Below the pieces are notes generated by a model that saw nothing but the letters and a program-made list of their open reading frames with translations, had not been told where the DNA came from and made no database searches. A stretch of DNA of 64,000 nt from Bathynomus jamesi (lineage: Eukaryota > Arthropoda > Malacostraca > Isopoda > Cirolanidae): contig JAJOZX010003307.1 in the NCBI GenBank assembly GCA_023014485.1, positions 17,501 to 81,500 on the forward strand. The letters are read 5' to 3'. Below, one piece after another: positions 10,780-20,268 of this stretch. The position numbers and the translations under genes were made by a program. The number at the start of each line of letters is the position of its first letter. Within the stretch, counting starts at the first letter, position 1.

Positions 10780-12194
10780 CAGTGGTGGGCACCGTTAACC
10801 AAAAAGTTAACTTCGTTAACCGCTAATCCGTTAACCGTTAATCCGTTAATTCGTTAAACATGTAACGGAAGTTACCGATAAACCGTTAACGTTAACTTTT
10901 ATTATAAAAAAAATGAAAAACACAATATATATATATATATATATATAATTTTCCCTCTTCTTCTCGTTCTCCATTTTGTCCATGAGATGCATGTTGCCCT
11001 TCATGAAAATTAGCATATCAACGTTTTCATCAGACAGGGATGATCTCTTGGCCCTCAGGATGTCCTTGCCCATAGAGAACAAACGCTCCACTGCAGCACT
11101 GGAGGGGATGGCTGTGTTGAACTTGATGAACAAGTCCACCAACACTTGCTCACCCAAGAAGGCAGCATCTGTCAGCAAGTCCTTGGAGTTGGTCTCCAGC
11201 CAGGTCTTGACCAAGTTCTGGGCCTTGCCCTTGAGTGACCTGTGGCTTTTGCTGCTCTCTTTTGTCTGGATGACAGCACTGAAGAGGTCCTCCTCCTCCT
11301 CCTCGTTGTTGCTACCTCCACTGTTGCTGCCCACTTCGTTGGACTGCTGCTTCATGGCCTCCTCGACTGTACCCTCCATGCTTTTCCTCACCCTGGAAAA
11401 ACCGGGTAGAAAAATAATTATGGAGATTTTAAAGATGTGGTACCTAGAAGTACCGCCAGGACATAAAGGGTTAAAGTGAAAACGCTCCCATTGTAAGACA
11501 TCAATTGACTTAATTTATGTCATCAAAGTGACATGAGAATTGAAATCTTACCTGATCAGTTTTATGGTTCTTGAAATGTATCAAGGAGACTACTAATAAG
11601 GTACTCACAGACATATTATAAATATACATGACTTACTTGACAACGATTATTTTTAAATATTCACTAGCACAAACATGTTGCGCAAGAGACAGACTGCAAA
11701 TGAAACGAATGTAGTTATTTGTTGTAATTGTTACATATATATTATTGAAAGTGCCTTAAAATGCTTGTGATATTTCTTGAAAGAAGTTGAAACATTCAAC
11801 TCAAATGGCAAATCTTTCCGCCTGATTTTACAGTCGACCATGTTTTGCTCAAACCAATGCCATAAATAACTATCATATTTGGTAAGACACAAATTGTGGC
11901 GACGGAAACAAATATATCGCCTGATTTTGCACTGCGGAAATGGAAATTCGTTCATCACTATTAACAGTGGCGGATTAATTGCGCACCTGCTCAGCACTGA
12001 AAATAATATAAACTTTTAAACGTTTATTTATGAATTTTTTGGGTTAACGGACTTGAGTTAACGGAAGTTAAATGTAACGGAAGTTAATTAGTCCGATAAT
12101 GATTTTCAAAGTTAACTTAAAAGTTAAATCGTTAACGAAAAAGTTAACTTCGTTAATTAACGATTAACGGATTAACGGTTTGTGCCCAGCTTTG
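10780..12194 (-). mobile_element. hAT element with 8-bp target duplication TAAATAGA
   Basis: Exact duplicates TAAATAGA at 10772-10779 and 12195-12202 flank ends CAGTGGTGGGCACCGTTAAC and (inverted) CAAAGCTGGGCAC. Subterminal regions are packed with GTTAACG-like repeats at both sides, which hAT transposases commonly bind. It is 1415 bp and carries only the transposase C-terminus. Segment 11480-11730 shows nothing recognisable; 11731-11997 is open but featureless. It sits inside the LINE 3' region. Confidence 0.92.
10918..11391 (-). pseudogene. hAT transposase C-terminal dimerisation domain
   Basis: Minus-strand frame with FIKFNTAIPSSAAVERLFSMGKD followed by RSSLSDENVDMLIFMKGN. This is the diagnostic hAT C-terminal (Dimer_Tnp_hAT) block in which the catalytic Glu lies at AVERLFS. 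A poly-acidic stretch (NNEEEEED) precedes it. The first ~400 residues of a normal hAT transposase, with BED finger and first two catalytic Asp, are missing. The ORF runs into a (TA)n tract at 10922-10947 and is read through it as YIYIYI, which is not protein-like. Confidence 0.82.
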
Positions 12195-12570
12195 TAAATA
12201 GATATAGAGTGTAACATATTTGTGGATAGTAGTCTATTATGACTTGATCCTCTGGATCCAGAGATTCTATCTTTAGTTTTAAATTGATAAATAATTAGTT
12301 TTAAATTGATAATTATTTAGTTTTGTAAAAATTGGTTGGTGCCAATGTACAGGCAGTTTTTACATAGTGGAGCCGCCTCGATGGGCCGACGTGGCTCCTA
12401 GTGTGCCCACTATAAAAATTTCTTATGTTCCTTGTGGTTTGGAACCCACGTAAAATTGTAGGTCCCCTTCGCCACCACGGAGGACATGCACGATACACAA
12501 TTACGAACACAGTTAGGTAGACCAGCCATGAGTGGATCCTAGGGTCTTTGTTGGTTTGAAACATTATAAC

Positions 12571-12604
<34 letters not shown>
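12571..12604. repeat. (TA)n microsatellite
   Basis: Alternating T and A between the LINE 3' region and the Tc1 element. Confidence 0.9.
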
Positions 12605-12607
<3 letters not shown>

Positions 12608-12779
12608 CCAGTCTAAAGTTTAAGTACAACCTGAAATATTCATAAATTTCAAATTTTGCTGAAAGTTTTTTATTTAGTAACTAAGTATCATGACACAAAT
12701 TCATAAGCACAAACATGGGAACTTAAATAACAAATTGAGACAATTTACCAAAAGCATAGTCTAAATTTTAGATTCATCA

Positions 12780-13815
12780 AAATAGCCTCCTCTAGCAGCA
12801 ATTACAGCAGAACAAATTCGAGGCATCCGCTCAACAAGATTAAGAAGATAGTCTGTTGAAAGCTGTTGCCAGCACTCTTTTAAGAGTTCCCAGAGCTTCT
12901 GAGCACTGGATGGCTGCTTGGCTTTCACTCGTCAATCCAGTTCATCCCACACTAGCTCGATGGGGTTCAGATCCGGGGACTGTGCTGGCCATTCCATAAC
13001 TGTGAGCTGACGTTGCTGTTCTTTCTGCTTCAGGTAATTTTGACACAGCTTGGAAGTGTGTTTAGGATCGTTGTCTTGCTGCATTATGAAATGTTGGCCA
13101 ACTAGTCGCAGTCCAGATGGGATGGCATGGCGCTGTAGAATTCTGTGATAGCCACGTTGGTTCAGTATTCCAGTGACTTTGTGGAGATCTCCAATTTCTC
13201 CCATGCAAAACATCCCCAGACCATCACACTTTTTCCACCGTGCTTCACTGTTGGCACAACACACTGCTGTGTCATTCTTTCACCCGCTCTGCGCCGCACA
13301 AATACTCTGCGTTTGGATCCATAAACTTTGAATTTGATTCGTCAGTCCAAAGGACAAATTTCTACTGCTCAACAGTCCATTTTTGGTGTTTTTTAGCCCA
13401 GGCTAGCCTTTTCTTTTTGTTCTGGAGTCTCAGCATTGGTTTCTTTGCTACAGTTCGTCCTTTTAATCCTGCCTCTCTTAGTCTTTCTTCTCTAAACAGT
13501 TGATGTTGAAACTGTTGTATTTGTGGAGCTGTTCAGCTGGGCTTTGATTTCAGGTGCTGTGAGGAGTCTGTTGCGCAGACTGGTGACTCGGATATACCTG
13601 TCCTCAGTCTCTTGTGGTTCTTAGTCGCCCTGACCTTTTTCTGTTCTTATTTTGACCAGTTTCTTCGTACCGTTTAATGGCACAAGCAACTGCATTCACA
13701 GAAACTTTTAATTGTTTTGCAATTTGCCCCAGTGATTGGCCCTCATTTCTCAAAGTTACAATGGACTCTTTTTTTCTGTTGTTAACTGAGCTTTGGCACC
13801 CATTTTTGCTTTTTG
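12780..13815 (-). pseudogene. Tc1-like transposase, frameshifted
   Basis: Reads on the minus strand from about 13815: SIVTLRNEGQSLGQIAKQLKVS (paired-like helix-turn-helix), then VFVRRRAGERMTQQCVVPTVKHGGK, FIMQQDNDPKHTSKL (second catalytic Asp) and MEWPAQSPDLNPIELVWDELD (catalytic Glu in NPIE; DD34E type). The tail NLVERMPRICSAVIAARGG is also visible after a stop. The only long clean frame is 13264-12932; at least four frame breaks separate the pieces. Inactive. Confidence 0.88.
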
Positions 13816-13886
13816 AAACACCGAAATATACCTTAAACTACACAGTTAGCTCCTCTGCAAGGATTTTATATGTAAAGACCTGCAGC

Positions 13887-14656
13887 CAATGTTCCCTCTA
13901 ATTTTTTTTAGTCCGTGTGCGCAAGAAATTTTCGTTGTGCATACATTTAGATTCATGGTGAAAAATTGTGCAAACTTTTCTGAGCGCTATTATCTTCCAA
14001 ATTAAATATATAGGTATATAAATATTAAATACTTAATAAATATAATTTCCATAAGGTGATAGCTTGATCATTACGGTACTATTAAATGGATATTAAAAAA
14101 CTGTTTACAATATTATATATTCTTAAAAAAGAAAACATTTTATCCATTCTAAAAATATGAATAAAATAAAATTCAACAAAATAAAGAAATAAAATAAAAA
14201 ACATTAATTGAAAATGACTATTTTATGATAGTTATCATTTCTCAAAACAATTTTTAGCATTTAGCAATTTAAAACAGACTATCAAGATTAATACATGATT
14301 TTATCCATTCACAAAATAGGAATAAATCGAGATAATTACTATTCGTTTTTATGCAAAAATAAGAAAGAGAAGGTTTATATTCAATGCGTTAATGTATAAA
14401 AGAAAGAATGCAAATACATAAGAGTAAAAAAAATCCGTATTGCGTAACTGCGCGGACGTCGGCGAAGTCGGGCGGAAGGGGTTAATACTTAATAGAGCGA
14501 CTATAGAGTATGTTGATGCAAATGGTCAGACCTTGTGTGACGGTATATTTTTTAAATTACTTCATTTACTGTCGTGACTCATGATACGCTTGAGCCTGTG
14601 CGCATTTTATTTTGCTGTGTGCGCGCGCACACGCGCACACCTTAGAGGGAACATTG
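13887..14656. mobile_element. hAT MITE, target duplication CCTGCAGC
   Basis: Perfect inverted ends CAATGTTCCCTCTAA / TTAGAGGGAACATTG with exact 8-bp duplicates CCTGCAGC at 13879-13886 and 14657-14664. AT-rich interior with no reading frame, and a CG/CA alternating run near 14618-14638. Inserted in the Tc1 element, so younger than it. Confidence 0.93.
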
Positions 14657-15000
14657 CCTGCAGCGCATGTTAATAACTGTACACATGTATTAACATACTC
14701 CTGAAGAAACATACTACCCCAGTAAAGACTTTTAAACTGCTTTTGGACCTTTGTGCAGAGCTAATGGCATTAATTTTAGGTTGCATGCTAGACGTAAATT
14801 AACACTTTTTGAAGGCTATTGTGGAGAAGCTTCTGTGTTACAACACTGCATAGGGCAGATGCATTGAAGCATACAATATGAAAGCCAGGTACACAAATTC
14901 ATCTCTAGTACATGTTAAGTTTACATTTGAAGTTTGTCATGAGTTGTAAGCAGCAAAACATTGGAAATGGGTAGGTGTACTTGAACTTTTGACTGGTAGT

Positions 15001-15020
15001 ATATATATATATATATATAT
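15001..15020. repeat. (TA)n tract
   Basis: Short alternating tract between the Tc1 terminal repeat and the first SINE-derived block. Confidence 0.8.
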
Positions 15021-15172
15021 GAATAGAAACGACATAAGTATTAAGGAACGTTTCTGCACACGAGGAGGAGAGATAACGAAATAATGAAAAATGAGGCGAA
15101 CCGCCTGGGAAACGAACCCAGGGCCTTCCAATTGCCGGTCGGCAATACTTAATACTTATGTCGTTTCTATTC
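15019..15172 (-). mobile_element. SINE fragment flanked by a short inverted repeat
   Basis: Minus-strand equivalent of the 3' half of the SINE at 15173-15441: tail, then T-arm and anticodon-side part of a tRNA-like head (15096-15148). The block opens with GAATAGAAACGACATAAGTA and closes with the reverse complement of that sequence (15150-15172), so it can fold on itself. The tRNA-like part stops in the anticodon arm. Confidence 0.7.
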
Positions 15173-15441
15173 ATTTATATACTGCGTGGTCATTGCAGTT
15201 ATTTGCGCATATTCACGATTTGCGAGGGTGCTCTCTGAGGGCATTGGTTTCTGCCCTATTTGGGAGAATTTCGATTTGTGATTGAGTGAGGTCCGTAGCA
15301 TAATGGTAGAGCGTCCGACCGGCAATTGGAAGGCCCTGGGTTCGATTCCCAGGCGGTTCGCCTCATTTTTCATTATTTCGTTATCTCTCCCCCTCGTGTG
15401 CGGAAACGTTCCTTAATACTTATGTCGTTTCTATTCATATA
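15173..15441 (+). mobile_element. tRNA-derived SINE, family 1
   Basis: A unique head (GGCATTGGTTTCTGCC near 15240) leads into a tRNA-like core at 15290-15360 and a pyrimidine-rich tail to 15441. The core has D-arm TAGCATAATGGTAGAGC (A box), an anticodon arm with loop CCGGCAA, and GGTTCGATTCC (B box). Its acceptor stem is mostly unpaired, so I do not call a functional tRNA. The tail ends in TTATGTCGTTTCTATTC, the reverse complement of the neighbouring block's start. Confidence 0.78.
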
Positions 15442-15612
15442 TATATATATGTGTATATGTATATATATGTGTGTATATGTGTATATATATGTGTGTGTGT
15501 AATATATATGTGTATATATATGTGTGTGTATATATGTATATATATATGTGTGTGTATATATGTGTAAGTATATGTGTGTGTATATATGTATATATATATG
15601 TGTGTGTATATA
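15434..15612. repeat. Compound (TA)n/(TG)n microsatellite
   Basis: About 180 bp of TATATATG and TGTGTGTA units. It yields long spurious open frames of YTHIYI-type in all frames, which are not genes. Confidence 0.95.
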
Positions 15613-16775
15613 ATACCACATAAAATTAAAGACATGGGAATAACAGGCAAAGTGGGAAAATGGATCTACAACTTCCTTAGTGATCGTCTGCAGGTCGTCA
15701 AAATTCGAGGTATATCATCATCAGAATCGGAAGTACGCAGCTCAGTACCACAAGGGACAGTACTGGCCCCACTCCTGTTCATTATCATGCTAACAGACAT
15801 AGACAGCGGAGTAAACAGCAATAGTATAGTAACATCCTTTGCAGACGATACAAAGATCAGCAGAAAAATCAGCGATGTACATGACGTGGAGGCCTTGCAG
15901 AGGGACACGAACAAAATATACAAATGGTCAGAAGACAACAACATGTCATTCAACGCCGAGAAATTTCAGCTCTTGAGATATGGTAGAAAAGAAGAACTTA
16001 AACAGACTGCATATTATGCTTCAGATAGACAGGAAATTCAGAGAAGCATGAAAGCGATTGATCTCGGGATAATAATGACAGATGATGCGAAATTCGAAAC
16101 ACAAAATCAGATAGCGATAAATAAAGCAAAAAGAGTCGCCGGACAGGTTCTAAGAACGTTCAAGAGAAGGGATAGGACAGTAATGATTCCCCTGCTAAAA
16201 ACACTGATTATACCAAAACTTGAATACTGCTCAGTTTTGACGTCCCCATATAAAAATGAAGAAACTAATAAACTAGAAGAAACGCAAAGGCATTTCACAG
16301 CCAAGATTGATGGATGCAAAGAACTCAACTACTGGGAAAGACTACGTAAACTAAATCTGTACTCACTGGAAAGAAGAAGAAGAGAGGTACATCATAATCT
16401 ACATATGGAAAATGATCGAAAAACTGGTACCAAACCTAAAACTAAACCCAATTACCATTCAAACAACACTGGAAAATAGGAAAGGCAGAATGTGTAGTGT
16501 TCCCAAATTAAAGGCCCGACAAGGGACCTCCTCAACCCTGAAGGAAAATAGCTTGGTTGTCAGGGGGCGAAGACTTTTCAACCAGCTTCCTAAGGACCCC
16601 AGAAACGTAACGGGGGTCAAAGTTGAAGTCTTCAAGAAAAGACTGGATGCCTGGCTCAGGACAGTACCAGATGAGCCGGGCGTGCCTGGCTATATACGGT
16701 GGAGAGCGCAAGAAAGCAACTCGCTCCTCCACCATTCCAGACCTAGAGGCGGGGCCACCAGCTTGACCTCCGTGT
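15613..16775 (+). pseudogene. LINE reverse transcriptase C-terminal fragment
   Basis: The first frame (to 16479) shows YNFLSDRLQVVKIRG, SSVPQGTVLAPLLFIIMLTDID, VTSFADDTKI (catalytic FADD), WSEDNNMSFNAEKFQLLRYG and IIPKLEYCS. A frame change near 16410 leads into IEKLVPNLKL, GRMCSVPKLKARQGT and GRRLFNQLPKDPRNVTGVKVEVFKKRLDAWL (16412-16777), the usual LINE C-terminal NxLP block. One frameshift only, so it is relatively recent. The initial Met is within the microsatellite and not real. Confidence 0.82.
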
Positions 16776-16790
16776 GAAGAGAGACCAACG
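15613..16790 (+). mobile_element. 5'-truncated LINE (RT C-terminal half)
   Basis: Starts at a microsatellite inside the RT and runs to about 16790. It belongs to a LINE family different from copies A and B. It is a transposition relic lacking endonuclease. Downstream are (TA)n at 16822-16849 and SINEs. Confidence 0.82.
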
Positions 16791-16850
16791 CACGAAACAA
16801 CATAAGGTTCATAAGGTAAGGTATATATATATATATTATATATATATATA

Positions 16851-17117
16851 ATGTACGGCATGCGGGAGGTGCACCCTTGGGGCATTGGTTTCTGCGCGTA
16901 TGTAGAGGAATTACGACATTTGATTGAGTGAGGCCTATGGTGTAATGGTTATCATATCTGACCGGCAATCGGAAGATCCCGGGTTCGATTCCCGGGTGGT
17001 TACCTCATTTTTTCATTTGTTTCGTTCTCTCTCTCTCATCTTGCGCGGAATATTCTCCTATACAAGCGTCGTTCTTTACGTTAATTATACTGCGTGTTTG
17101 CAGTTTAAATGTATATA
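16851..17117 (+). mobile_element. tRNA-derived SINE, family 2, tandem copy 1
   Basis: First of two near-identical units with a 267-bp period. Head ATGTACGGCATGCGGGAGG and GGCATTGGTTTCTGCG, then a tRNA-like core at 16932-17003 (D-arm GGTGTAATGGTTATC, anticodon loop CCGGCAA, T-arm GGGTTCGATTCCCGGG), then a tail with CATTTGTTTCGTTCTC and GTTCTTTACGTTAATTATAC. The acceptor arm pairs poorly. Confidence 0.8.
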
Positions 17118-17378
17118 ATGTACGGCATGCGGGAGGTGCCCCCTTGGGGCATTGGTTTCTGCGCGTATGTAGAGGAATTACGGCATTTGATTGAGTGAGG
17201 CCCATGGTGTAATGGTTATCATATCTGACCGGCAATCGGAAGATCCCGGGTTCGATTCCCGGGTGGTTATCTCATTTTTTCATTTGTTTCGTTCTCTTTC
17301 TCTCATCTTGCGCGGGATATTCTCCTATACAAGCGTCGTTCTTTACGTTAATTATACTGCGTGTTTGCAGTTTAAATA
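17118..17378 (+). mobile_element. tRNA-derived SINE, family 2, tandem copy 2
   Basis: Repeats the preceding unit with a few substitutions (core at 17199-17270). It abuts a (TA)n tract at 17378-17393. Tandem arrangement suggests local duplication rather than two independent insertions. Confidence 0.8.
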
Positions 17379-17394
17379 TATATATATATATATG

Positions 17395-17546
17395 CAGTGG
17401 TGGGCACGCGCAACGATTTTTGTAGCGCCGCAGCCGCAACCGCAACTCTGCTGAAATAGTTGCGCCGCACGCGCAAGCGCAACCCTTTTCAAAAAGTTGC
17501 GCCGCAAGCGCAACCAAAAATGTTGCGCCGCAACTGCCCACCTTTG
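17395..17546. mobile_element. hAT MITE, 152 bp, tandem copy 1
   Basis: Ends CAGTGGTGGGCACGCGCAAC and GTTGCGCCGCAACTGCCCACCTTTG; interior built of GCGCAA/TTGCGC motifs. GC-rich compared with surroundings. The ends resemble the hAT at 10780-12194. Confidence 0.8.
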
Positions 17547-17563
17547 CATTTAACGTATATCTG

Positions 17564-17715
17564 CAGTGGTGGGCACGCGCAACGATTTTTGTAGCGCCGC
17601 AGCCGCAACCGCAACTCTGCTGAAATAGTTGCGCCGCACGCGCAAGCGCAACCCTTTTCAAAAAGTTGCGCCGCAAGCGCAACCAAAAATGTTGCGCCGC
17701 AACTGCCCACCTTTG
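17564..17715. mobile_element. hAT MITE, 152 bp, tandem copy 2
   Basis: Identical in length and almost identical in sequence to the previous copy, 17 bp away, then followed by (TA)n at 17719-17746. Confidence 0.8.
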
Positions 17716-17746
<31 letters not shown>

Positions 17747-17749
<3 letters not shown>

Positions 17750-18455
17750 TGTAAAATATATAATAATATTAAAGTTAGCGTGAGAATTGCGTTTTCTGTT
17801 TATGTGGAACAAACAACAATCTATCTCCCTCTACCGGCGAAAATAGGAGTTATTTGATGCCATAATGGCCGAAGTCTGAAATTGATCTGTGAAAATAAAT
17901 CTATTAAAACTGACTGAATTGCATTTGTAACACTTCAATCCTTATTTTTAGCAACTCATAATTATCTGTAACGTAGTAAGTTTTTAGACGTATATATGAA
18001 TTTGTAGAATTATCACACACAGGATCATGGATGTTTGTTTATTGTCCTGCCTGGGGCCCCAGCTAGGCTAGCCTAGACCCCATAAAGTTACTGGAGAGCT
18101 TATGCTATGTTCCAATAAGGCTTTTAACACATGGACTGAGTTTGTATATTGTAGAATGATATACGTAAAGCTTTATTCACTTACGATAAGAGAAAGAAGT
18201 GGTGGTGGAGGTGAAAGACTCTTTGTTGTGCTCCAAGTTTTGCACAAGTTATTAAAAGATAATGATATTAATTCTGTTGATTTTACTTTATTGGGAACAT
18301 TATTAATTAATTAAAGTATAAATATATCTGTTCCTAAGTTTTAAGCTTAATCTAACTTAGTATTTAAAGGGATCCAAGGGTTCATTCAGTGCAAGCCCAT
18401 CCTTTTGGCCTGATTACCATAGGCCCCTGGTAGTTCATTCCTTCCAAGAGATGGC
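17747..18455. other. No recognisable gene or repeat
   Basis: AT-rich sequence with stops in every frame. A GGTGGTGGAGG stretch near 18199 lies in a short open frame with no domain. Nothing supports a gene. Confidence 0.6.
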
Positions 18456-18459
18456 TTAA

Positions 18460-18547
18460 CCCTTTAAGGACTGAAGGTACAAATTGCTAACGTTTCAAAT
18501 ACAAGCATTCATAACTTAACCCTACAAAAAATTTGGGGCTTAAAGGG
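18460..18547. mobile_element. 88-bp MITE flanked by TTAA
   Basis: TTAA at 18456-18459 and 18548-18551 flanks ends CCCTTTAAG / CTTAAAGGG. The TTAA site and CCC ends fit a piggyBac-type MITE. It is homologous to the element at 36874-36960 in inverse orientation (shared TTTCAAATACA and CTTAACCCTACAAAAAA). Confidence 0.72.
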
Positions 18548-18551
18548 TTAA

Positions 18552-19060
18552 CTTGGCTCAAAGCTTTGAACCAAGTTAGAGAATAGTATCTAAGATGACT
18601 AGACTGTGACTGTAAGGTTTGCAAGAAGGAAGTTAGGCTTAGAGATAATGCTGTACTAGTTTTATGTTGCTTAACTGACTTGAGACAGACATTTTGCACA
18701 ATTTTATTATGAAATAGGCTATAGCTCATGACTTAGATTATTGGATTGGCCCAAGTGGCTTCATGTTTTTGAAATGTAATGTGAAAGTTGTGATGATTGG
18801 TATCACTCAGCCTGCATCAAAATTACACAAGTGTACAGAGGTATGAAGTTATGAAATATTTTGTGGTTTTGTAGTAAGTATTTAGATGAGGACATGCTTA
18901 AGGCAAGATTTAAAAAACTGCTAACTCAGATTCTGAATTTACAAATAAAAATGCTATTGAGATGTGGTCTAGATTAAAAAAAAATGTAGGATATATAGTT
19001 TAGATGTATTCTTTTCAGAACTGTTAGGAATAATAAGGGTAATTATTAGTTTTTATACCC
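18552..19060. other. No recognisable gene
   Basis: AT-rich, stops in all frames, no inverted ends or tandem repeats noted. Confidence 0.55.
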
Positions 19061-19105
19061 AGTCTGTTTTTATGATGAGAACAAACTTTTCTGGTTAATT
19101 TTGAG

Positions 19106-19215
19106 GTGTTTTGCATGAATCTGCCATCCGTTTCCTGTGCAAATGCATAGTTTTTGAGATATTATCATCTCGAAAATTGCATTTGCACAGGAAATGGATG
19201 GCAGTTTCGTACAAA
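19106..19215. repeat. Palindrome within the foldback arm
   Basis: GCCATCCGTTTCCTGTGCAAATGC (around 19124-19147, one mismatch) is mirrored by GCATTTGCACAGGAAATGGATGGC at 19179-19202. A 30-nt spacer gives a stable hairpin. Confidence 0.75.
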
Positions 19216-19234
19216 ATACGGTAAATTTATAGTA

Positions 19235-19668
19235 CAGTCAACCCTCGCTATAATGGACTCCGTTAGAGTGGATATCGGATAAACTGGACACACCACTGGT
19301 GATGTTAACCAGGAAAAGAAGCGTGTGACCCTGTCGGTGACCCAGAAGCTGGAATTAATCAAGAAGTTAGAGGCGGGTGCTTCGGTGGCCAAGGTGTGCA
19401 CGGAGTATGGCGTGACAAAGAAAACTGTTTCTGACATTCGTAAGGCCAAGGACAAGCTAACTTTTATATTTTTATTATATTTCATTATTTTCTATATCAT
19501 TTATCATGTATCGTGTTCAGCAGACAGTGCACAGTACTGTATATAGTATCTCCATTACCGTATCGTATACGTATACTGTAGGTTACCAGTACCATCGGTT
19601 ATATCGGACAATTGGCTATAACGGACACCTTTTCCCCCCTATTAGTCCGTTATAACGAGGGTTGACTG
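19235..19668 (+). mobile_element. pogo/Tigger-type element, 434 bp
   Basis: TA duplications at 19233-19234 and 19669-19670 flank inverted ends CAGTCAACCCTCGCTATAA / TTATAACGAGGGTTGACTG, the classic Tigger terminal sequence. It keeps the first exon-like part of the transposase and is otherwise deleted. Confidence 0.93.
19314..19462 (+). pseudogene. pogo/Tigger transposase N-terminal fragment
   Basis: Frame reading KKRVTLSVTQKLELIKKLEAG, SVAKVCTEYGV and KKTVSDIRKAKDKL. This is the CENP-B/psq-type helix-turn-helix that opens Tigger transposases. It ends after about 50 residues; DNA-binding CENP-B box and DDE domain are absent. It cannot transpose itself. Confidence 0.85.
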
Positions 19669-19682
19669 TATTACACCCGTTT

Positions 19683-19885
19683 CCCTTTGGAGGTGAAATT
19701 TGTTTTTCCTATGGTTTTTGATGTGCTTTGAACGAATCTGACTTTCAAAACTATCGGAAATGACTCGGTTTTTGAGATAACCCCCCTCCCCCCAGCTGGC
19801 AATAGAAAATGAGTCATTTCCGACGGTTTTGAAGGTCAGATTCATTTAAAACATCAAAAACCATAGGAAAAACAAATTTCACCTA
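19683..19885. repeat. Second palindrome, about 75-bp arms
   Basis: AGGTGAAATTTGTTTTTCCT at 19690 onward is mirrored by AGGAAAAACAAATTTCACCT ending at 19884; arms keep matching inward through the GGTTTTTGATG and ATCGGAAATGACTC segments. Spacer around 19770-19805 is rich in C (CCCCCCTCCCCCC). Confidence 0.85.
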
Positions 19886-20268
19886 TCCTAACCCATCCTA
19901 ACCTAACCTATCCTAACCTAACCCATCCTAACCTAACCCATCCTAACCTAACCCATCCTAACCTAACCCATCCTAACCTAACCCATCCTAACCTAACCTA
20001 TCCTAACCTAACCCATCCTAACCTAACCCATCCTAACCTAACCCATCCTAACCTAACCCATCCTAACCTAACCCATCCTAACCTAACCCATCCTAACCTA
20101 ACCCATCCTAACCTAACCCATCCTAACCTAACCCATCCTAACCTAACCCATCCTAACCTAACCCATCCTAACCTAACCCATCCTAACCTAACCCATCCTA
20201 ACCTAACCCATCCTAACCTAACCCATCCTAACCTAACCCATCCTAACCTAACCTATCCTAACCTAAAT
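19886..20268. repeat. 15-bp satellite (CCTAACCTAACCCAT)n
   Basis: About 25 units. Each has two CCTAA telomere-type pentamers and one variant CCCAT; a few units carry CCTAT instead. The complement is TTAGG-based, the arthropod telomere motif, so this is an interstitial telomere-like satellite. High unit identity implies recent amplification or homogenisation. Confidence 0.92.

Larger units (their letters stand above)
9331..12570 (+). mobile_element. LINE 3' untranslated region, split by two DNA elements
   Basis: Sequence at 9331-9623, 10624-10779 and 12195-12570 is one continuous unit when compared with the minus-strand copy at 29690-30960. It includes a CACAACACTTGTG-like hairpin near 9367-9390 and a shared stretch ending in TAAAAATTTCTTATGTTC near 12430. 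No coding potential. It follows the RT stop of copy B directly, so I read it as its 3' UTR. Segment 12431-12570 has no recognisable partner and ends at a (TA)n tract. Confidence 0.7.
12605..15000 (-). mobile_element. Decayed Tc1 element
   Basis: The ends TTACCAGTCTAAAGTTTAAG (left) and, inverted, CTACCAGTCAAAAGTTCAAG (right, ending 15000) form the inverted repeats, inserted in TA sequence. The interior reads as a Tc1 transposase on the minus strand and is interrupted by a hAT MITE at 13887-14656. Removing that MITE leaves about 1.6 kb, normal for Tc1. The region 14665-14940 lies between the MITE and the terminal repeat and has no coding signal. Confidence 0.85.

Noticed and set aside
15373..15650. 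Open frames of YTHIYIYTHI type
   Set aside because: Translation of a TA/TG microsatellite. Only the sequence after 15613 is coding-like.
16932..17003. tRNA-like sequence with A and B boxes and a T-arm GGGTTCGATTCCCGGG
   Set aside because: The acceptor stem hardly pairs, position 33 of the anticodon loop is C, and the sequence recurs inside 260-bp repeat units. It is a SINE head, not a tRNA gene. The same applies to 15290-15360, 17199-17270 and 50990-51080.
17272..17812. Ala/Arg/Leu-rich open frames on the minus strand
   Set aside because: They run through two tandem GC-rich hAT MITEs and SINE tails, with no homology to proteins.
19886..20268. Chromosome end (true telomere)
   Set aside because: Complex sequence continues on both sides for tens of kilobases and the unit is a 15-bp variant. 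It is interstitial.
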